From: Stromatinia cepivora
Lineage: Eukaryota; Ascomycota; Leotiomycetes; Helotiales; Sclerotiniaceae
Reading direction: 5' to 3'
Length of the DNA stretch: 64,000 nucleotides
Assembly: GCA_014898415.1 (NCBI GenBank)
Contig: RCTD01000008.1
Coordinates: 868,001 to 932,000, forward strand
Positions 46,128 to 58,075 of this stretch are shown here, piece by piece; position 1 is the stretch's first letter, and each line of letters begins with the position of its first letter. The position numbers were made by a program, and so were the translations under genes. A model generated the notes under the pieces. It was not told the origin of the DNA. It made no database searches and saw only the letters and a list, made by a program, of their open reading frames with translations.

Positions 46128-48129
46128 CTAACCAGGATAAACCGCCCCATCTCCCCTGGGATCACTACCACCACTAAAAATCAAAACCCCATCTTCGTCC
46201 CCATGAACTCTGATTAACTGTCCCCTCCCAAAAACACCCCTCTGATACCCTTCAACCATCTGCACCTGATGACCCAACGCCTTCAACTTCTCAAACACAT
46301 CTTTGCTAATCCCTTCCTCTAAAAATACTTTTCTCTCTCTATGTGATTCTCCCGGAATCCCATCTGCACTTATACAAAATCTGGGGGCGTCGATCGCCGC
46401 TTGTGGATTTAGCTTAAACGCTAACATATTGAGCAACACTTGAACATGTCCTTGCGGTTGCATGAATCCTCCCATGACGCCGTATACGCTATGTAGCGAA
46501 TCGTCGTGGACGTTGGTGATCATCGCCGGGATGATAGTATGATAAGGTCTTTTACCAGGAGCGATGACATTAGCATGACCCTTTTGGAGCGAGAAATTGC
46601 CACCTCGGTTTTGAAGAACAAATCCGCAGCCTTTGGGAATGATACCACTGCCGAAACCTTCGAAGTTGGAGTTTATGAAGGATATTCCATTGCCCCATTT
46701 GTCGGTTACAGCGAAGTAGACAGTGTCACTATGATTATGGGCAGGGGATCCATGGTCAAAGATTTCAGGATTAGAGCGCTGGGGATCGAAGAGTTTAGCG
46801 CGTTCGGCAAGATAAGGCTGAGAGATTAGTTCTTCGACGGGAACTTTAGTGAATGCTGGGTCGGCGATAAACCAACTAGCATCTGCGAACGCGATACGTA
46901 GGGATTCGATAACGGCGTGGAGATATTCAGCTGAATTATGATCCTTTTCATTGAAACGCGGGATTTTGCCCGTGTTTTCGAGTTCTTCGAGGATACCAAG
47001 GGTCATGAGTGCGACGAGTCCTTGGCCGTTGGGTGGATGTTCCCAAACTCTGACGCCATGGTTGTCTTCGCTAATGCCCTGGCCCGAAATTCCATCGACG
47101 AAATGATGGGTTTTGTTATATCCTTGACCTTTGAAAACTTTTGAGATAGGTGTAGATTCCTCACTGCCGATCTCCATGTGTTTTTTCAAATCGTCCAGTT
47201 CGAGAAATCCACCTAGATTTCGAGTAACTCTAATAATTTCTTCTGCGATTTTTCCAGTATAAAATCCTTTCTTGCCTTCGGTTGCAAGTGTTCTGAAAGT
47301 CTTAGCAAGATTTGGATTCTTAAATATCTCTCCTGGTATGGGTGCACGCCAGCCATTTGGTGCACTTGAATCCTCTTTTAACATTTCAGAAAAGTTTGGA
47401 GATGCTTTCTGAAGTAGACCTTCGTTATTTCGCCACTATTAATCTCGTTAGCTTTTGCCAAGATAATCAGAAGATTTCGATTAAACATGCCATAGTTGAG
47501 GCTAATTCAGAGACCGGAAACCCCTTTTCACCCATCTCAATAGCCGGGGCCAAAATTTGCTCCAAAGTAAGATTGCCACTGCCAAATTTCTCCACAGTAT
47601 CAACCCATCCTGCAGCTGCACCCGGTACAGTAACAGCATGTGGACTTTTCAATGGGATTCTTGCAGGTTCGTCATCCTTAAATCCGAGACCTTGTCGGAT
47701 ATTCTCGAGAGAACATCTCATGCCTGCACGACCCGAGCCATTTAAAGATCTAACTTTTTTCGTTTTAGCATCGTAGAAGAGACAAAACATATCACCACCA
47801 ATACCAGTGGAGGTTGGTTCTGTTAGGTTGAGACCAGCAGCTGAAAACTTGTTAGACTAGATGTTATATTGAATGTTATACTGAAGCTGCCTAACATACC
47901 AACTGCAACTGCTGCATCCTAGAGTGTATTAGCTTGTGACATTGTTAGGTTAATGCCAACTTACGGCAGCGTTTCCACCTGCATTCAAAACTTTGAGACC
48001 ACAATTAGCAGCCAATGGCTGAGTACAAGCAATCATACCCTCAGTGCTATGAACAACACTTCTTCTACTAGGAAATGTTACAAACTCAGGGTCCGCGGCC
48101 GGAAAGACTGATTTTAGATTAAGCGGCAT
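46128..48129 (-). CDS. Gamma-glutamyltranspeptidase-like enzyme (YwrD-type)
   Basis: Four exons on the minus strand: 47965-48129, 47900-47918 (19 nt), 47491-47840 and 46128-47435; 1842 nt, 613 aa. The GGT hallmark GGNAA/DAAVAV/AAGLNLTEPTSTGIGGD is assembled only when the 19-nt exon is included. The third intron (47436-47490) begins GC rather than GT (ATG/GCATGT) and ends AATAG with a GCTAACG branch; no GT donor keeps the frame. The large C-terminal part has the autoprocessing Thr region (HSDTVYFAVTDKWGNGISF) and GFGSGI. No signal peptide is seen, so a cytosolic or peroxisomal location is likelier than cell surface. It would transfer or hydrolyse gamma-glutamyl groups, for example from glutathione. 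The YwrD-type call rests on the D-T-V-Y motif and lack of a membrane anchor. Confidence 0.92.
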
Positions 48130-48564
48130 TTTGAAAATGGTGTTTTATTGTAAGCAGTTAAAAGTCTTGAATCTACCTGTCCTCGGCTAGGTTCTTGATA
48201 GGAAATGTATGTCTAAAATCTAGTTGGAGATTCTATACACAAGGGAAGGAAGGAACAAATGTACAAAAGGGAAAAGATCTAGAAATGAACTCCTAAAGAT
48301 TCCATTCCATTCACATTCCGCTTATTTGAATGGTGACATAGGAAGAATAATCCCGATTTCGGCAATTATGGCACGAAATGTAAACGTGGGGTCACAAATA
48401 TAGAGCGGGGAAGATGGAAGATGTCCCTCCCACGGTACAACTATGAGAGCGGCCGCTTGAAGCCACTTTTTCCGATAAATGGTCCGTGCTTCAGTCTCCA
48501 AAAAAAGTAGAAGCATGTTGTGGAATAATCAAGAAATAATAGAAAAGAAGGCATTCCAACGAGA

Positions 48565-49905
48565 ATGTTTAGAGCTCCTTGGATATGTCGACGATGTATA
48601 GATTCATCATTGAAGCCCGGTAAAAGGCGATCACCGGCATTCACACGCTTCTCCAGCACCATCTGTTAGTCTTCAAACTTACTCCTCCTTTCACATCCTC
48701 TTACACGAAGAACAGCAAACAATGGCAGTACATTTTCCCCAGCATTACTCGCGCGAGCTCGTAATTTGGCAGCTGAACATGATCAATTGAGTAGCGAAAC
48801 CTCCGAGACATTCAACGCGAAGATTGCAAAACGAATTGGAGAATTACAAGATGTAGCGACAGCGCTGAGGAAATGGGAAGAAACAAAAGAGTCGCTATCG
48901 GAGCTGGATGCATTATTAAAGGATTCGTCCACAGATGAAGAGCTACGAGAATTGGCAGTCGAAGATCTCACCACCACGACCGCACACCTCGAAGAATTAT
49001 CTCGAAACCTCACGACCAGTCTTACCCCCAAACATCCTTTCGCGGAACTACCATGCCTCATTGAAATTCGACCTGGAGCTGGAGGAGGTGAAGCCGCCAT
49101 ATTTGCCGCAGATCTCCTACGCATGTATCGAGCATATTGTGCGCGCAAACGATTTCGCTCCACAATCATCAAATATGAAACCACCGATGGCGAAGGTGCT
49201 GGCTCCGATGCGCCGATCTCCGAAGTCGTACTCGAAATCGAAACACCCGGGTCCTACGATTCGTTACGCGGTGAAGCAGGCGTTCATCGAGTTCAACGAG
49301 TTCCTGCGACGGAAAAACAAGGAAGAACACATACTAGTGCGGTGAGTGTAATGGTGTTACCTAGTTTCCCTACGACGGGACAGGAGGGACAGGAATATTG
49401 GGAGGCGGATTTAAATGATCCAAATAGTGATTACTATGTCAATCCGGCGGATGTGCGGACAGATGTTATGAGAGCGAGAGGAGCAGGTGGTCAACACGTT
49501 AATACGACTGATTCGGCGGTTCGTTTAACTCATGTACCGACCAATACAGTAGTTAGTATGCAAGAAGGGCGGAGTCAACTTCAAAATCGACAAAAAGCGT
49601 GGCAAGTATTGCGGTCCAGACTAGCGGCTGCAAAACGGGAGGCTAGAGAAGAGCAATTGATTAATTTGAGGAGAAGTGTGATTGGGGTTGCGAAAATGGG
49701 GAGAGGTGATAAGATCAGGACGTATAATTGGGGACAGCAGAGAGTCACGGATCATAGAAGTGGATTGAGTGTGCATAATTTGGATGATGTTATGGAGGGA
49801 GGCGATGAACTAGAGAAAGTCATTGATAGTGTCAAGGCTTGGTTTTCAGAGCAGGAAATCTTAGGATTACTTGCTGATGAGGAGTCTTCCAGGAATACAG
49901 AATAA
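48565..49905 (+). CDS. mrf1: Mitochondrial peptide chain release factor 1
   Basis: Two exons: 48565-48664 and 48716-49905; 1290 nt, 429 aa. Exon 1 encodes the presequence MFRAPWICRRCIDSSLKPGK, starting with a mitochondrial PWICRRC-like motif. Intron 48665-48715 (GTTAGT...CAG) joins it to SNNGSTFSPALLARARNL; without it the downstream frame has no ATG after an in-frame stop. The RF1 features are PAT in GVHRVQRVPATEKQGR (about residues 230-232; the stop-codon-reading PxT motif) and GAGGQHVN (GGQ about 291-293, peptidyl-tRNA hydrolysis). An N-terminal helical domain comes first. It ends mitochondrial translation at UAA and UAG. Head-to-head with the GGT-like gene (435 bp between starts). Confidence 0.93.
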
Positions 49906-51516
49906 ATGGTGTGCTGTAGCGTACTAACTGTATAGAAGTGTATTATACTCTTCGTGTTCGTCCAAAATGGCTGATTCTCTGGCCTTGATGATAATGATCA
50001 TTACTTTTATATACGATCAGCACGAAATTCAATGCCCATATTCATCGACTAAAAGCTTCATCATTAAGCTCACTCAACTTTGAATACAGTTATTGAATAG
50101 TTTCCCTTTGGAACAATCCACTGGCATGATTTTCATTCACCCAAATATTCAATCATTGAGTCTAACTTATTAAGGCCCTTAGTTATCCTCGATTGACAAT
50201 TTTACACTTCCGTTCTGGATCCTGTCATCCCTCCTCGTCCAATTACGCTTTCATATTCAATAAACCATAGAGGAAACATTTCATCCATACTTCGAGAAGA
50301 AAAGAGGGTGGCCAGCGGCATAGGCAGAAGACTAAAGATCAACCAAAAGTGCATGTACTCATGCATAAAATATTGCTCATCTCAAATTCCAAATAGGGAG
50401 CTTCTTGTAGGATATCTCTCCCATATATTCACAAATCGGGTGGCCAACAGCGCATCTTTAAGAGCACAACCATCAGCAGCCATATTATCATTCGCCATCA
50501 ATTCAACCTGTTCAACAACTCGAAACCCTAGACACAGTAAGCCTCGAGGAAGACGTGTTTACTAAACAACATAGTACTCTTATTTGCCAGAACGACAAAC
50601 GTCTTAGTAGTTCCGCGTCCCGAATAATCTGTGAAGGAACGAGATGAAGTACTGGTAATTTAATAGTTGAACTTAATTCCCGTTTCCACATACTCGATAC
50701 CAGCCGTCGCCGAGCTTTCCACGCTCACGCTGTGCGTCATTTCTTCGCTCTGCGTCTGGCTAATGCCGTATTTATGTGTCTTGGAACGGCTGTAGTCGCC
50801 ACTCCATAATTTGAAAGCAACCTGGCTGCATGCGTGGGAGCGAAAAGGCGACGGAGGGCAAGGGCAAAGTCACGCGGCACTGCAAGTTTCTGATACACAT
50901 TCCCCGTGCTTGGGGCAGTGGTCTTGGTGAAGGTGGGCAGCTGTGTATCAAATAGGTAATGCGCTTTTGGAAGGGTCAGAATAAAACGAAAGCGATGTCG
51001 TCCCTGTCCTGGGCTTGTTTATAACACCTGAACGTGTCGGCCCGGATGGAGATTTTCTCGGAACCATTAAGCCCGATAGGTTGGGCAGTAATATTGGCCC
51101 AGTAGATTACCAATATATTGGCAATTGTTGTTAGGGTTGAACTTTGAAGCTTGAAGAACGGAGATGCCTCGTACGCAGCAGCTTGGACAAGGTCATATCT
51201 CAAGCACCAGATGAGGTCGAGCGATGGTGCTGAGTACCCCGCAACAGAAACATTACTGCATGGAACGTAGCCAGAAAAGTTATGTCGCCAGAAAGCTCCG
51301 TCAGATTTGAGTTTGAGTTTCATTGAACATCCTTTGCACTGGCTCAGAGGTCAGAAGTATTGCTAGGCTAGCCATATTGTCTCATACACTAGCTACATCC
51401 TTTTTATATTGGGCTAGGTTTTGAATTAGACTTCATTATCACGTTTGGTATAGATAACAACGAGAGGCAGTCAGGTGGACAGCAAGATTTTATACTCGAA
51501 GTACTGACATTCCTTT
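49906..51516. other. Region with a probable gene relic on the minus strand
   Basis: No intact gene. On the minus strand about 51323-50660 strings such as DGAFWRHNFSGYVPCSNVSVAGYS, then in another frame VAFKLWSGDYSRSKTHKYGISQTQ and SVESSATAGIEYVETGIKFNY, look like one beta-rich protein broken by frameshifts and stops (a TAA follows KFNY, and ITSTSSRSFTDYSGRGTTK continues in frame). The family is not identified. Confidence 0.3.
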
Positions 51517-52326
51517 TCACTTAGTACCTGGCTTGCCATAATTCTCCCACTCCGAAACCCAATCGACTAATTGATTCCAATTAACACAAAAATGTTCAGC
51601 CTCGAAGCCTGTGACTCCATTGACTTTCAAGTCTTTGGCTTCGACTGTTGTGTCAGGTCTGCATATCAAAGCATTTCCTATCAATTCGAAGCAATGAATA
51701 ATGTGAAGAGGTGCAAAATGGTCAGATAGGCAGTTCAGATCAAAATCAGCCCCCGGCGCTCCATTATGTACTGCCAGACTGCCATCGTATAATGCCCTAT
51801 ATGCTAGCCGCATCTTGTCCAGGCAATGAAACTGATGAAAGACTGCAAAGTTGGCACGCGCTGGAGAGACTGTTGGGTGACGGAAATATCCTCCTTGGGC
51901 TGGAAACAGTGACTCCCATGCCTTGTCTGTGGTTGGACTGGCTTCAACGAATGTCTGGTTGTAAACAAACTTATGTTCCTGTAAAGGTACTGAAAAGTAA
52001 TCAGCTTACATGCCATTGACGCATCAGATTCAGTATACACTGAGAAGGGTCAAGTTACGTTCTATGTTTGGCTGACATCTACCGACAGCATCTTGATATG
52101 GTATGTAGTAACGCCCAGTTACAAAACTAACACTTATTCCAAACGCAAAGAAGAAGAAGATCAGCACGGCTTGACGATTGAAAAGCGGATGACTAGAATT
52201 GCAGCTTTTTCGAGAAGGTAGTGGATCATTTTCCAAGGAAGGAGTTGGTAACCTCTTCGCGATGTTAATCACTCTCAACGAGAAGATTGAAAAGTAACTC
52301 TGGAGTTTTGCAAGAAGAAGTGACAA
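51517..52326 (-). CDS. UstYa family (DUF3328) protein, likely oxidative cyclase
   Basis: Two exons, about 52041-52326 and 51517-51989; 759 nt, 252 aa. Intron 51990-52040 is GTGTAT...CAG; a second possible donor at 52058 (GTAACT) gives a shorter protein in the same frame. Residues 53-70 (AVLIFFFFAFGISVSFVTG) form one membrane segment. The lumenal part has both HxxHC motifs of the family: HQFHC (in FAVFHQFHCLDKM) and HIIHC (in PLHIIHCFELIGNALICR), plus the DKAWESLFP box. UstYa proteins carry out copper- or radical-dependent oxidative cyclisation in fungal ribosomal peptide pathways (ustiloxin, phomopsin) and in cyclochlorotine. A second, decayed copy lies 1.6 kb upstream. The substrate is unknown. 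Confidence 0.85.
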
Positions 52327-53941
52327 AAATGAGCTAAAGCCTCTTCAACTTTGGCCTACTGGTATCCATCAAGGCGATAGGGATATGCGAAAGAGCTTGA
52401 TGTAACTTTCACAGATTACCCGGCGATCTTCTCTACTCCTGAGTCCTGGCACTTCAAGAACCGCCTGCGCTGTGTATGTTCATCACACACATGCTTGTCC
52501 ATATCGTGCACTGAAGTCAAACAAAGTATGACGGATATGCGGGCATTCTAAAGCTTGTTGTTCTAGAGTAAAGCTTTTTAGCATTAAGATGGTCCACTTT
52601 TCCCTGATCTTGACTGAGCGCACACCCAGGTACTCCGATTGGCTTTTACTTTTACGAGGGATCCACCATTTTAGACATGCGTACTTCAATCTAAATTGAT
52701 TTGTTTACAGCACTCAGAACTCAGATCTTCTTCTCTTTTTAAGGTTAAAGCATGTTAGTCTAGAAAGTGTTCCTCATTTCCCTGTTCTAGTTGAACTGTC
52801 TTTTAACGGCATGTCTTGCATAGAAGGTCCTATCCGTACGATCCACTGAAGATTGAGTCGGAGACCAGCATCCTACCGTTCTTTTGTGGCGTAGCGAAAG
52901 AGCAGAGTGGGGAGAGTAATCAAGATTGCGCGGATGGCTAACCGGGAGCGGGTGCGGGGTAGTTCACGATGAAGATTGTCGGTGAATAATGTTGCACCAG
53001 AATGAACTTCTTTTGAGATATTTGAAGACATGACTGAAAGACCTAGCAAAGGCCAAGGAGGAAGCAAGAGAAATCAGAGATCTACAAAGTTCAGCTGCTA
53101 CAAGTTAGAGCAGGGAAACAAAACGGCAAGCAAAATTCCCCGCGCCTCGAGGAGTAGCCTCGGAGACATTTTCCGAGGTGCATTGAGACCATCGCTCTAT
53201 TACCCTTATGATTACCTGGTTGCATTCTACATCGTGCCCGGTTTTGATAGTGGCCACGGTAGATGTGTCTGTCTAGGCCGTGGATAAACATTGCAGCTAA
53301 GGGTATTTGATGAAGTCGAAGAAGGAAGTTATCCTTCAGGGGTTTTTAAGGTTAAAAGATTAAGCAAGTGTCTTTCATTCGAAGAAAATCTCCTTCACTG
53401 TAATACCGTGCTACCATGCTGTTATGGTGAAATCATACTTTCAGAAGCCATGCTAAATATAGACTAAGGCTCCCCTCACAGCGCCTAGCCGCCCACTACC
53501 CCCACAATCACTCAACCACTTCCTCGCTCCACTTGATAGATTTAACCTGCGATCATCTTATCAAGCTGGTAGTCCTAAGCGACTGCAACCGTGGATCTTG
53601 CCGGAGACTCGGCTAGCGCCCGTTAATGTCAGCTGTCAGATTGACATCGAAGACATATTCTGGAACTAGGACGCCAACTAATGCAGTCCCGGCAAAGTAA
53701 ATTCAAGTGAGAGGATGATTACACTGCTAAGTTCTCACATCATACTCTAGTGGAGTAAGAGTCTAAGCATGGCAAACATACTTCAATGCATTTTCCAATG
53801 CATTGGTGTGATTAGTTTCACCTAAGGTAGACCATTGGGCTTTTTCGTTTCAATCAAGCTAATGCAAATGCACATTTGTATTGCTATGAATCCTGCTGAA
53901 ACAACAGGCTAATTTCTTTGAGGCATACTAATTTACAACTC
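52327..53941. other. Space between the two UstYa genes
   Basis: No supported gene. A short minus ORF 52873-53067 (MSSNISKEVHSGATLFTDNL, with a hydrophobic AILITLPTLLF end) and a plus ORF 53030-53287 overlap each other; neither shows a signal peptide followed by repeated Kex2-cleavable units, so no RiPP precursor is evident. Confidence 0.45.
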
Positions 53942-54750
53942 TTATTGTTGACGTATGGATGGCACTGCATCAGGATCGAATGGAGGCTCGCCCTCAAATT
54001 CCATCATCAGTCCATTGTCTGGCTTCAACCGGTTGACATCTACCCGTTCACTGTTCCCCTTATCCACTTGGTTGTCACGAGCATACTCCAAAATTGCATT
54101 AAAATCGCGACACTCATGCTGGACATTGAAATTCGGGTGGGGATTCCTATGTCCCTTCATCCAATTGTAAGTGATGATGCCAGTATCAGCGTCGCACACC
54201 AGCTTTTGTCGGAGTATATCCGCACAATGGTCCAAGATTTTGGATTAGCAAAGTTGCAGAGCCCTTAGTTTTGAATGTGGCTTATCTAGGTGATCATACC
54301 ATTCTTCTGGGCTACTGATCTTGAATTCTGTTTGTTTAGTATAATACTCAGGATAGGCTGCCTGCCATAACGCTTGCTTCGATTAAGCTAACGACAGGCT
54401 TTTCAATCGAGTTTTGGGCTACTTACAACACAATGTATTTGATGAATTGTCTCAAAAACTGCGAGTCGGCCACCTCCAAGGCTACTTGGCAGTTTAACTG
54501 TGTGTTTTGAGGCGTTCGGGTGTCGGAAAACATCCTCAGAAATACTCATGGTTCCCACTTCAGATTTGTTAGTAAATATCTCCCAAGGAATAGTAGCACT
54601 TACACTCTGTGACCTCTTCCCATAACGCGTCAACTTCAGGCGATGGCGGGCCCTTATAAGGAGATGAACGATTAAATGTCCCATCAAATCTCACTTTTGT
54701 TGTAGGCGCTGATACAAGACCCCGAAGTTCTGTGTTCTGGACTGGACGGA
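53942..54750 (-). pseudogene. Second UstYa family gene, decayed
   Basis: Minus-strand pieces up to about 54750, then 54427-54557, 54287-54376 and 53942-54232, join into a UstYa protein. Recognisable parts are TFNRSSPYKGPPSPEVDALWEEV, VFETIHQIHC (first HxxHC), QALWQAAYPEYYTK, and DHCADILRQKLVCDADTGI with PHPNFNVQHECRDF. Introns 54558-54603 and 54377-54426 are normal (GTAAGT...AAG). The next, 54233-54286, is 54 nt with a TGCTAAT branch, but its ends read GATAAG and TCTTG instead of GT and AG, and it contains an in-frame TAA. No membrane-anchor exon or start codon could be found. I read it as a decayed gene; a sequence error at the intron ends is the alternative. Confidence 0.75.
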
Positions 54751-55414
54751 TGGTTTTAGCATGAACGAGCGAATAAGAGGGAAAGGTAGATATACTCCAT
54801 TGATTATTGTCTGCTTTGGAATCAAATCTCCTGCTCTCGTTCTTCTGCTTGAATTTGGGTACGACTTGCTGCTGGATTGGAAGTGTATATATTGTGGCGT
54901 GATGGGTACTTACTTGATGAGTTATGATTTGTTTTTTTTTGGTTTTGGGGGGGGGGCGAGCGTGAGGGTTGTTGGTAGGAGGTAGTGGTTTAGAATGGGT
55001 GTTTTGTGTTTTGTTATTATATTGTGATCTTAATTTGTATTGAATATATGTGGAATATCGAATTGTGAGATGGCTCGAATACCCGTGCGATTATAATTTG
55101 ATTGTGATTTTCTAAGTGGATATTGGGGAGAAGGTGCATAACGAGAAGAATTGAGCTGTGGGAAGATGACTACTTGGGATAACCCGCTATTGATGACTAT
55201 TCCATCATTGTCCACATATATCTACTTATGTATGTCCACACTTGTGGAAGCTTAGATAATTTTTTAAGTGCTGTTGGCCAACATTCCACTTGTGCAAAAT
55301 TCATAACCATATTAAATTGAATCTAAACAGTCTGTGCATGCATAATATGAAAACCACCCCTTTGTGTCTGTCTCGATCATATCCAAATCTATTAAGTCCC
55401 CTTAACTCCTCTCG

Positions 55415-57321
55415 TTATCGGACTTCCTCTTCCTCACCTAACACTGCAATTTCATCCTCCTCTTCATTTGCCGAACCTCCCACACTCTCGTTGCTACCAT
55501 TCTCCCAATCCCAATTTCTCCTACACATCACCCAGCCGGCACTCCAGACCGCTATCCCTGATAAGCCACATATGACACCCATTCCGAAGAACGGCAACCC
55601 AACCCAAGCGCCTTTCAACCTCAATCCCACAATATAAAGCTGTGCAAATGCTGGTCCCGCAATTAGTCTTCCGATTGTCTCAACCACTGCCACTGCCGCA
55701 TACAGTTGTCCCTTGTGCTGTTGATCGACCAGCGTCGTTATCAGGGAGCGCGTTATAGAGATATATCCTGCGCCTAGGGTAAATACCGCCATCCCGAGGA
55801 TGGCCAATGGTAGCGTTGGGGATGCGGCAATTAAGATAGATCCAAGGGTGAGGATGAGGATTGACGTCCGGGCTAGGTAGAGGTCTTTTTTCGCAGGGGG
55901 CATTTGGAGACGGGTAGTCATGATGCGTGATAGGGAGGGGAGGACGAGTAAAAATAGAATGATTTGTACTCCGGCGCGAAGGGACCAGAGGAAGGAGCTG
56001 TAGCGGAGAGGGAAATGGAAGCGATTACTAATGTAGCGGAGGGAGATGTCGATAGATTGGCTGCTGAAATGTTTGATGGCGAAGGTGACGAGAAGCAGGA
56101 TTAGAGGCGCAGAGTTGAGGATCGAGATCGAGGATTCTAGAGATTGGAGACTAGCCGAAATCTGGTGTTTGATTGTGGGTAAAAGGGACTTTTGTGATTT
56201 TGGGCTATTGGGGAAGTCATTGTTGGAAGGAGAGGGGTGGTGCGGTGGATCGGAAGTCTGATGTATGTGTAGGGTTTCTGGAATGAATATTATGAGGAGA
56301 CTTCCGAGGATAAAGGAAAATACCCCCAGAGTAAGAGGAATCCACGGAGACTTGGCCATCAAGATAGCAGCCATAGACGGAGCAATTAGCTGAGCAACAA
56401 GATCCGTGGCGGCGGCCAGAAAGAATACATCCGTTCTGTACCCGTCAGTATGTACTATAGTATCTGAAAGTCGGAAAACAAGCCTACCTCTTTGCTTCCG
56501 GAGTGATGTCGCTTATGATAGCAAAAAATGCCATGCTTCCTACACTTGATCCACCCCCGATCAAGGTAAAAATGGGACTGAGCCAAACGAGGCGAAGGGG
56601 AAGCGTACGCCAAAACCACATGACCACCAACCCCCACAGAGCTTCAAGGACTATCCCTATCATTGCTAAAATGAAAATTGGCTTTCGTCCAATTCTGTTA
56701 GGTATCAGTATAATCCTTGTTTGCATCATCTTAAAAATGTATAAACCATTGTTCTCTTTTGAAGCCATAGCTTAGGGATATTTTTCTGTGAATATATGTA
56801 GAAATGTAAGAAAATAGAACATCGAGATTGGTACATACCTGTCCATAAGCATACCATACGGTATTGTCGCAATAAGACCTATGTCGAATCAGCTCCCTTT
56901 CCAACAATTTGGATCTTCCACTTCACTACTTACCTGATATTGCTCCAAGAAAGTGAGATCCTGCGACCACGATACTCAGCTCATTCTGAATATCATCCTT
57001 TTTACACATGCTCTCATCGATGTCTCCCAGCAGTGCTGTATAGCCCGCACCCTGGAGACGACCATAGTAATGATGGCAGATGATATCCTCGTAAATTCTC
57101 AATACGGGTACTGCCATCAAATAACCCCCAAACTCGAGCCAAAGTAAAGCCGCGAGCACGATAGCCGTTATCACGTGAGGTGAACGTGCCCGACAGAGGC
57201 GAGAGGATGTCCGATCAAAGATCCATCGAGACCATTTCGAAGACGAAGAGACAATAGCAATTTGAGGTGGCGCAGGCAAGAGAGGTGTCTCTTCGCCGGC
57301 TGAGGGATTGAGAGTTGCCAT
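55415..57321 (-). CDS. MFS transporter (tetracycline/PCFT-like)
   Basis: Four exons on the minus strand: 56934-57321, 56839-56878, 56488-56694 and 55415-56435; 1656 nt, 551 aa. Introns are 56879-56933, 56695-56838 (144 nt) and 56436-56487, all GT-AG. About 12 hydrophobic segments are seen. MFS motif A is at GMLMDRIGRKP, spanning exons 2-3. A 45-residue cytosolic start (ETPLLPAPP) and an acidic C-terminal tail (EEEDEIAVLGEEEE) flank the core; a long Pro/Ser-rich central loop separates the halves. The type resembles fungal TCR/Tet-like or proton-coupled folate-like carriers. Substrate unknown. Divergent from the ABC-C gene over a 755-bp gap and close to UstYa genes, so it may export a secondary metabolite. 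Confidence 0.88.
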
Positions 57322-58075
57322 GGTGAAGGTCTGAGTAGTGCGGTCATCAATTGCTTATTGTCGAGCGAGGATAGTGGGCAATCCGAAGACAAGCGGAGAA
57401 TAGATGAATTTCAAGGAGGAATTGAGAAAAACGAAGGAGGATTTGACATGATGGGTAATAGGTAGGTATGGGTATCTCAAACGGGAGCGACATCTTCCTC
57501 CCCCTGCTTTTCAAATATTAGCGAGTCGTTAGTCGCGGCTTGTTGTTGATCCATAATCTTTGATTGGCTTTGTGATTGTAAACGACGACGAGGCTCCACA
57601 CTTGTTCTTGTCATCAATTCCCAGCAATCTCCTATTTTCCGCACCTACCTAATTCGGATGCTTGAAAGATACCCATCACGATCCTATACTCATCGGCCAA
57701 TGAAGATCTAGAACCAAGTCAGGAATACTGGAGATGATGATAAGAGCTTATCTTTTAGAGGCTCATGAATCGGAAGAACATTGCTGAACAACTAAAATCA
57801 TAACTCAACCATAGAAAGAAATTCGATATTGAATCAATCAATCATGATTTTGCTTTGAAATTTTCAAGTAAACAGTATTAGCTTCTAATACACTATAAGC
57901 CTTGAAAATTAGAGTATGATTATGATTTGATTTAATCTCGAAAAAATCCCTTACCCTTCAGAACAACCTTTTCCCCATTTTAGCGAATTTTGGTATTCGG
58001 GTTTATCATGCGTATATGGCAGCAAGACAAGCTGGCTATCAACATCTTTTGGAATTGATACAACGCAATATAATC
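57322..58075. promoter_or_regulatory. Divergent promoter region between MFS and ABC-C genes
   Basis: 755 bp between opposite start codons. CT-rich leaders precede both ATGs. No binding site is claimed. Confidence 0.4.

Noticed and set aside
52873..53067. Minus ORF MSSNISKEVHSGATLFTDNL with a hydrophobic end.
   Set aside because: Short, no family, no splice continuation found; could be chance.
53030..53287. Plus-strand 85-aa ORF with several basic sites between the UstYa genes, considered as a RiPP precursor.
   Set aside because: No signal peptide and no repeated core units separated by KR/KK; it overlaps another ORF on the other strand.
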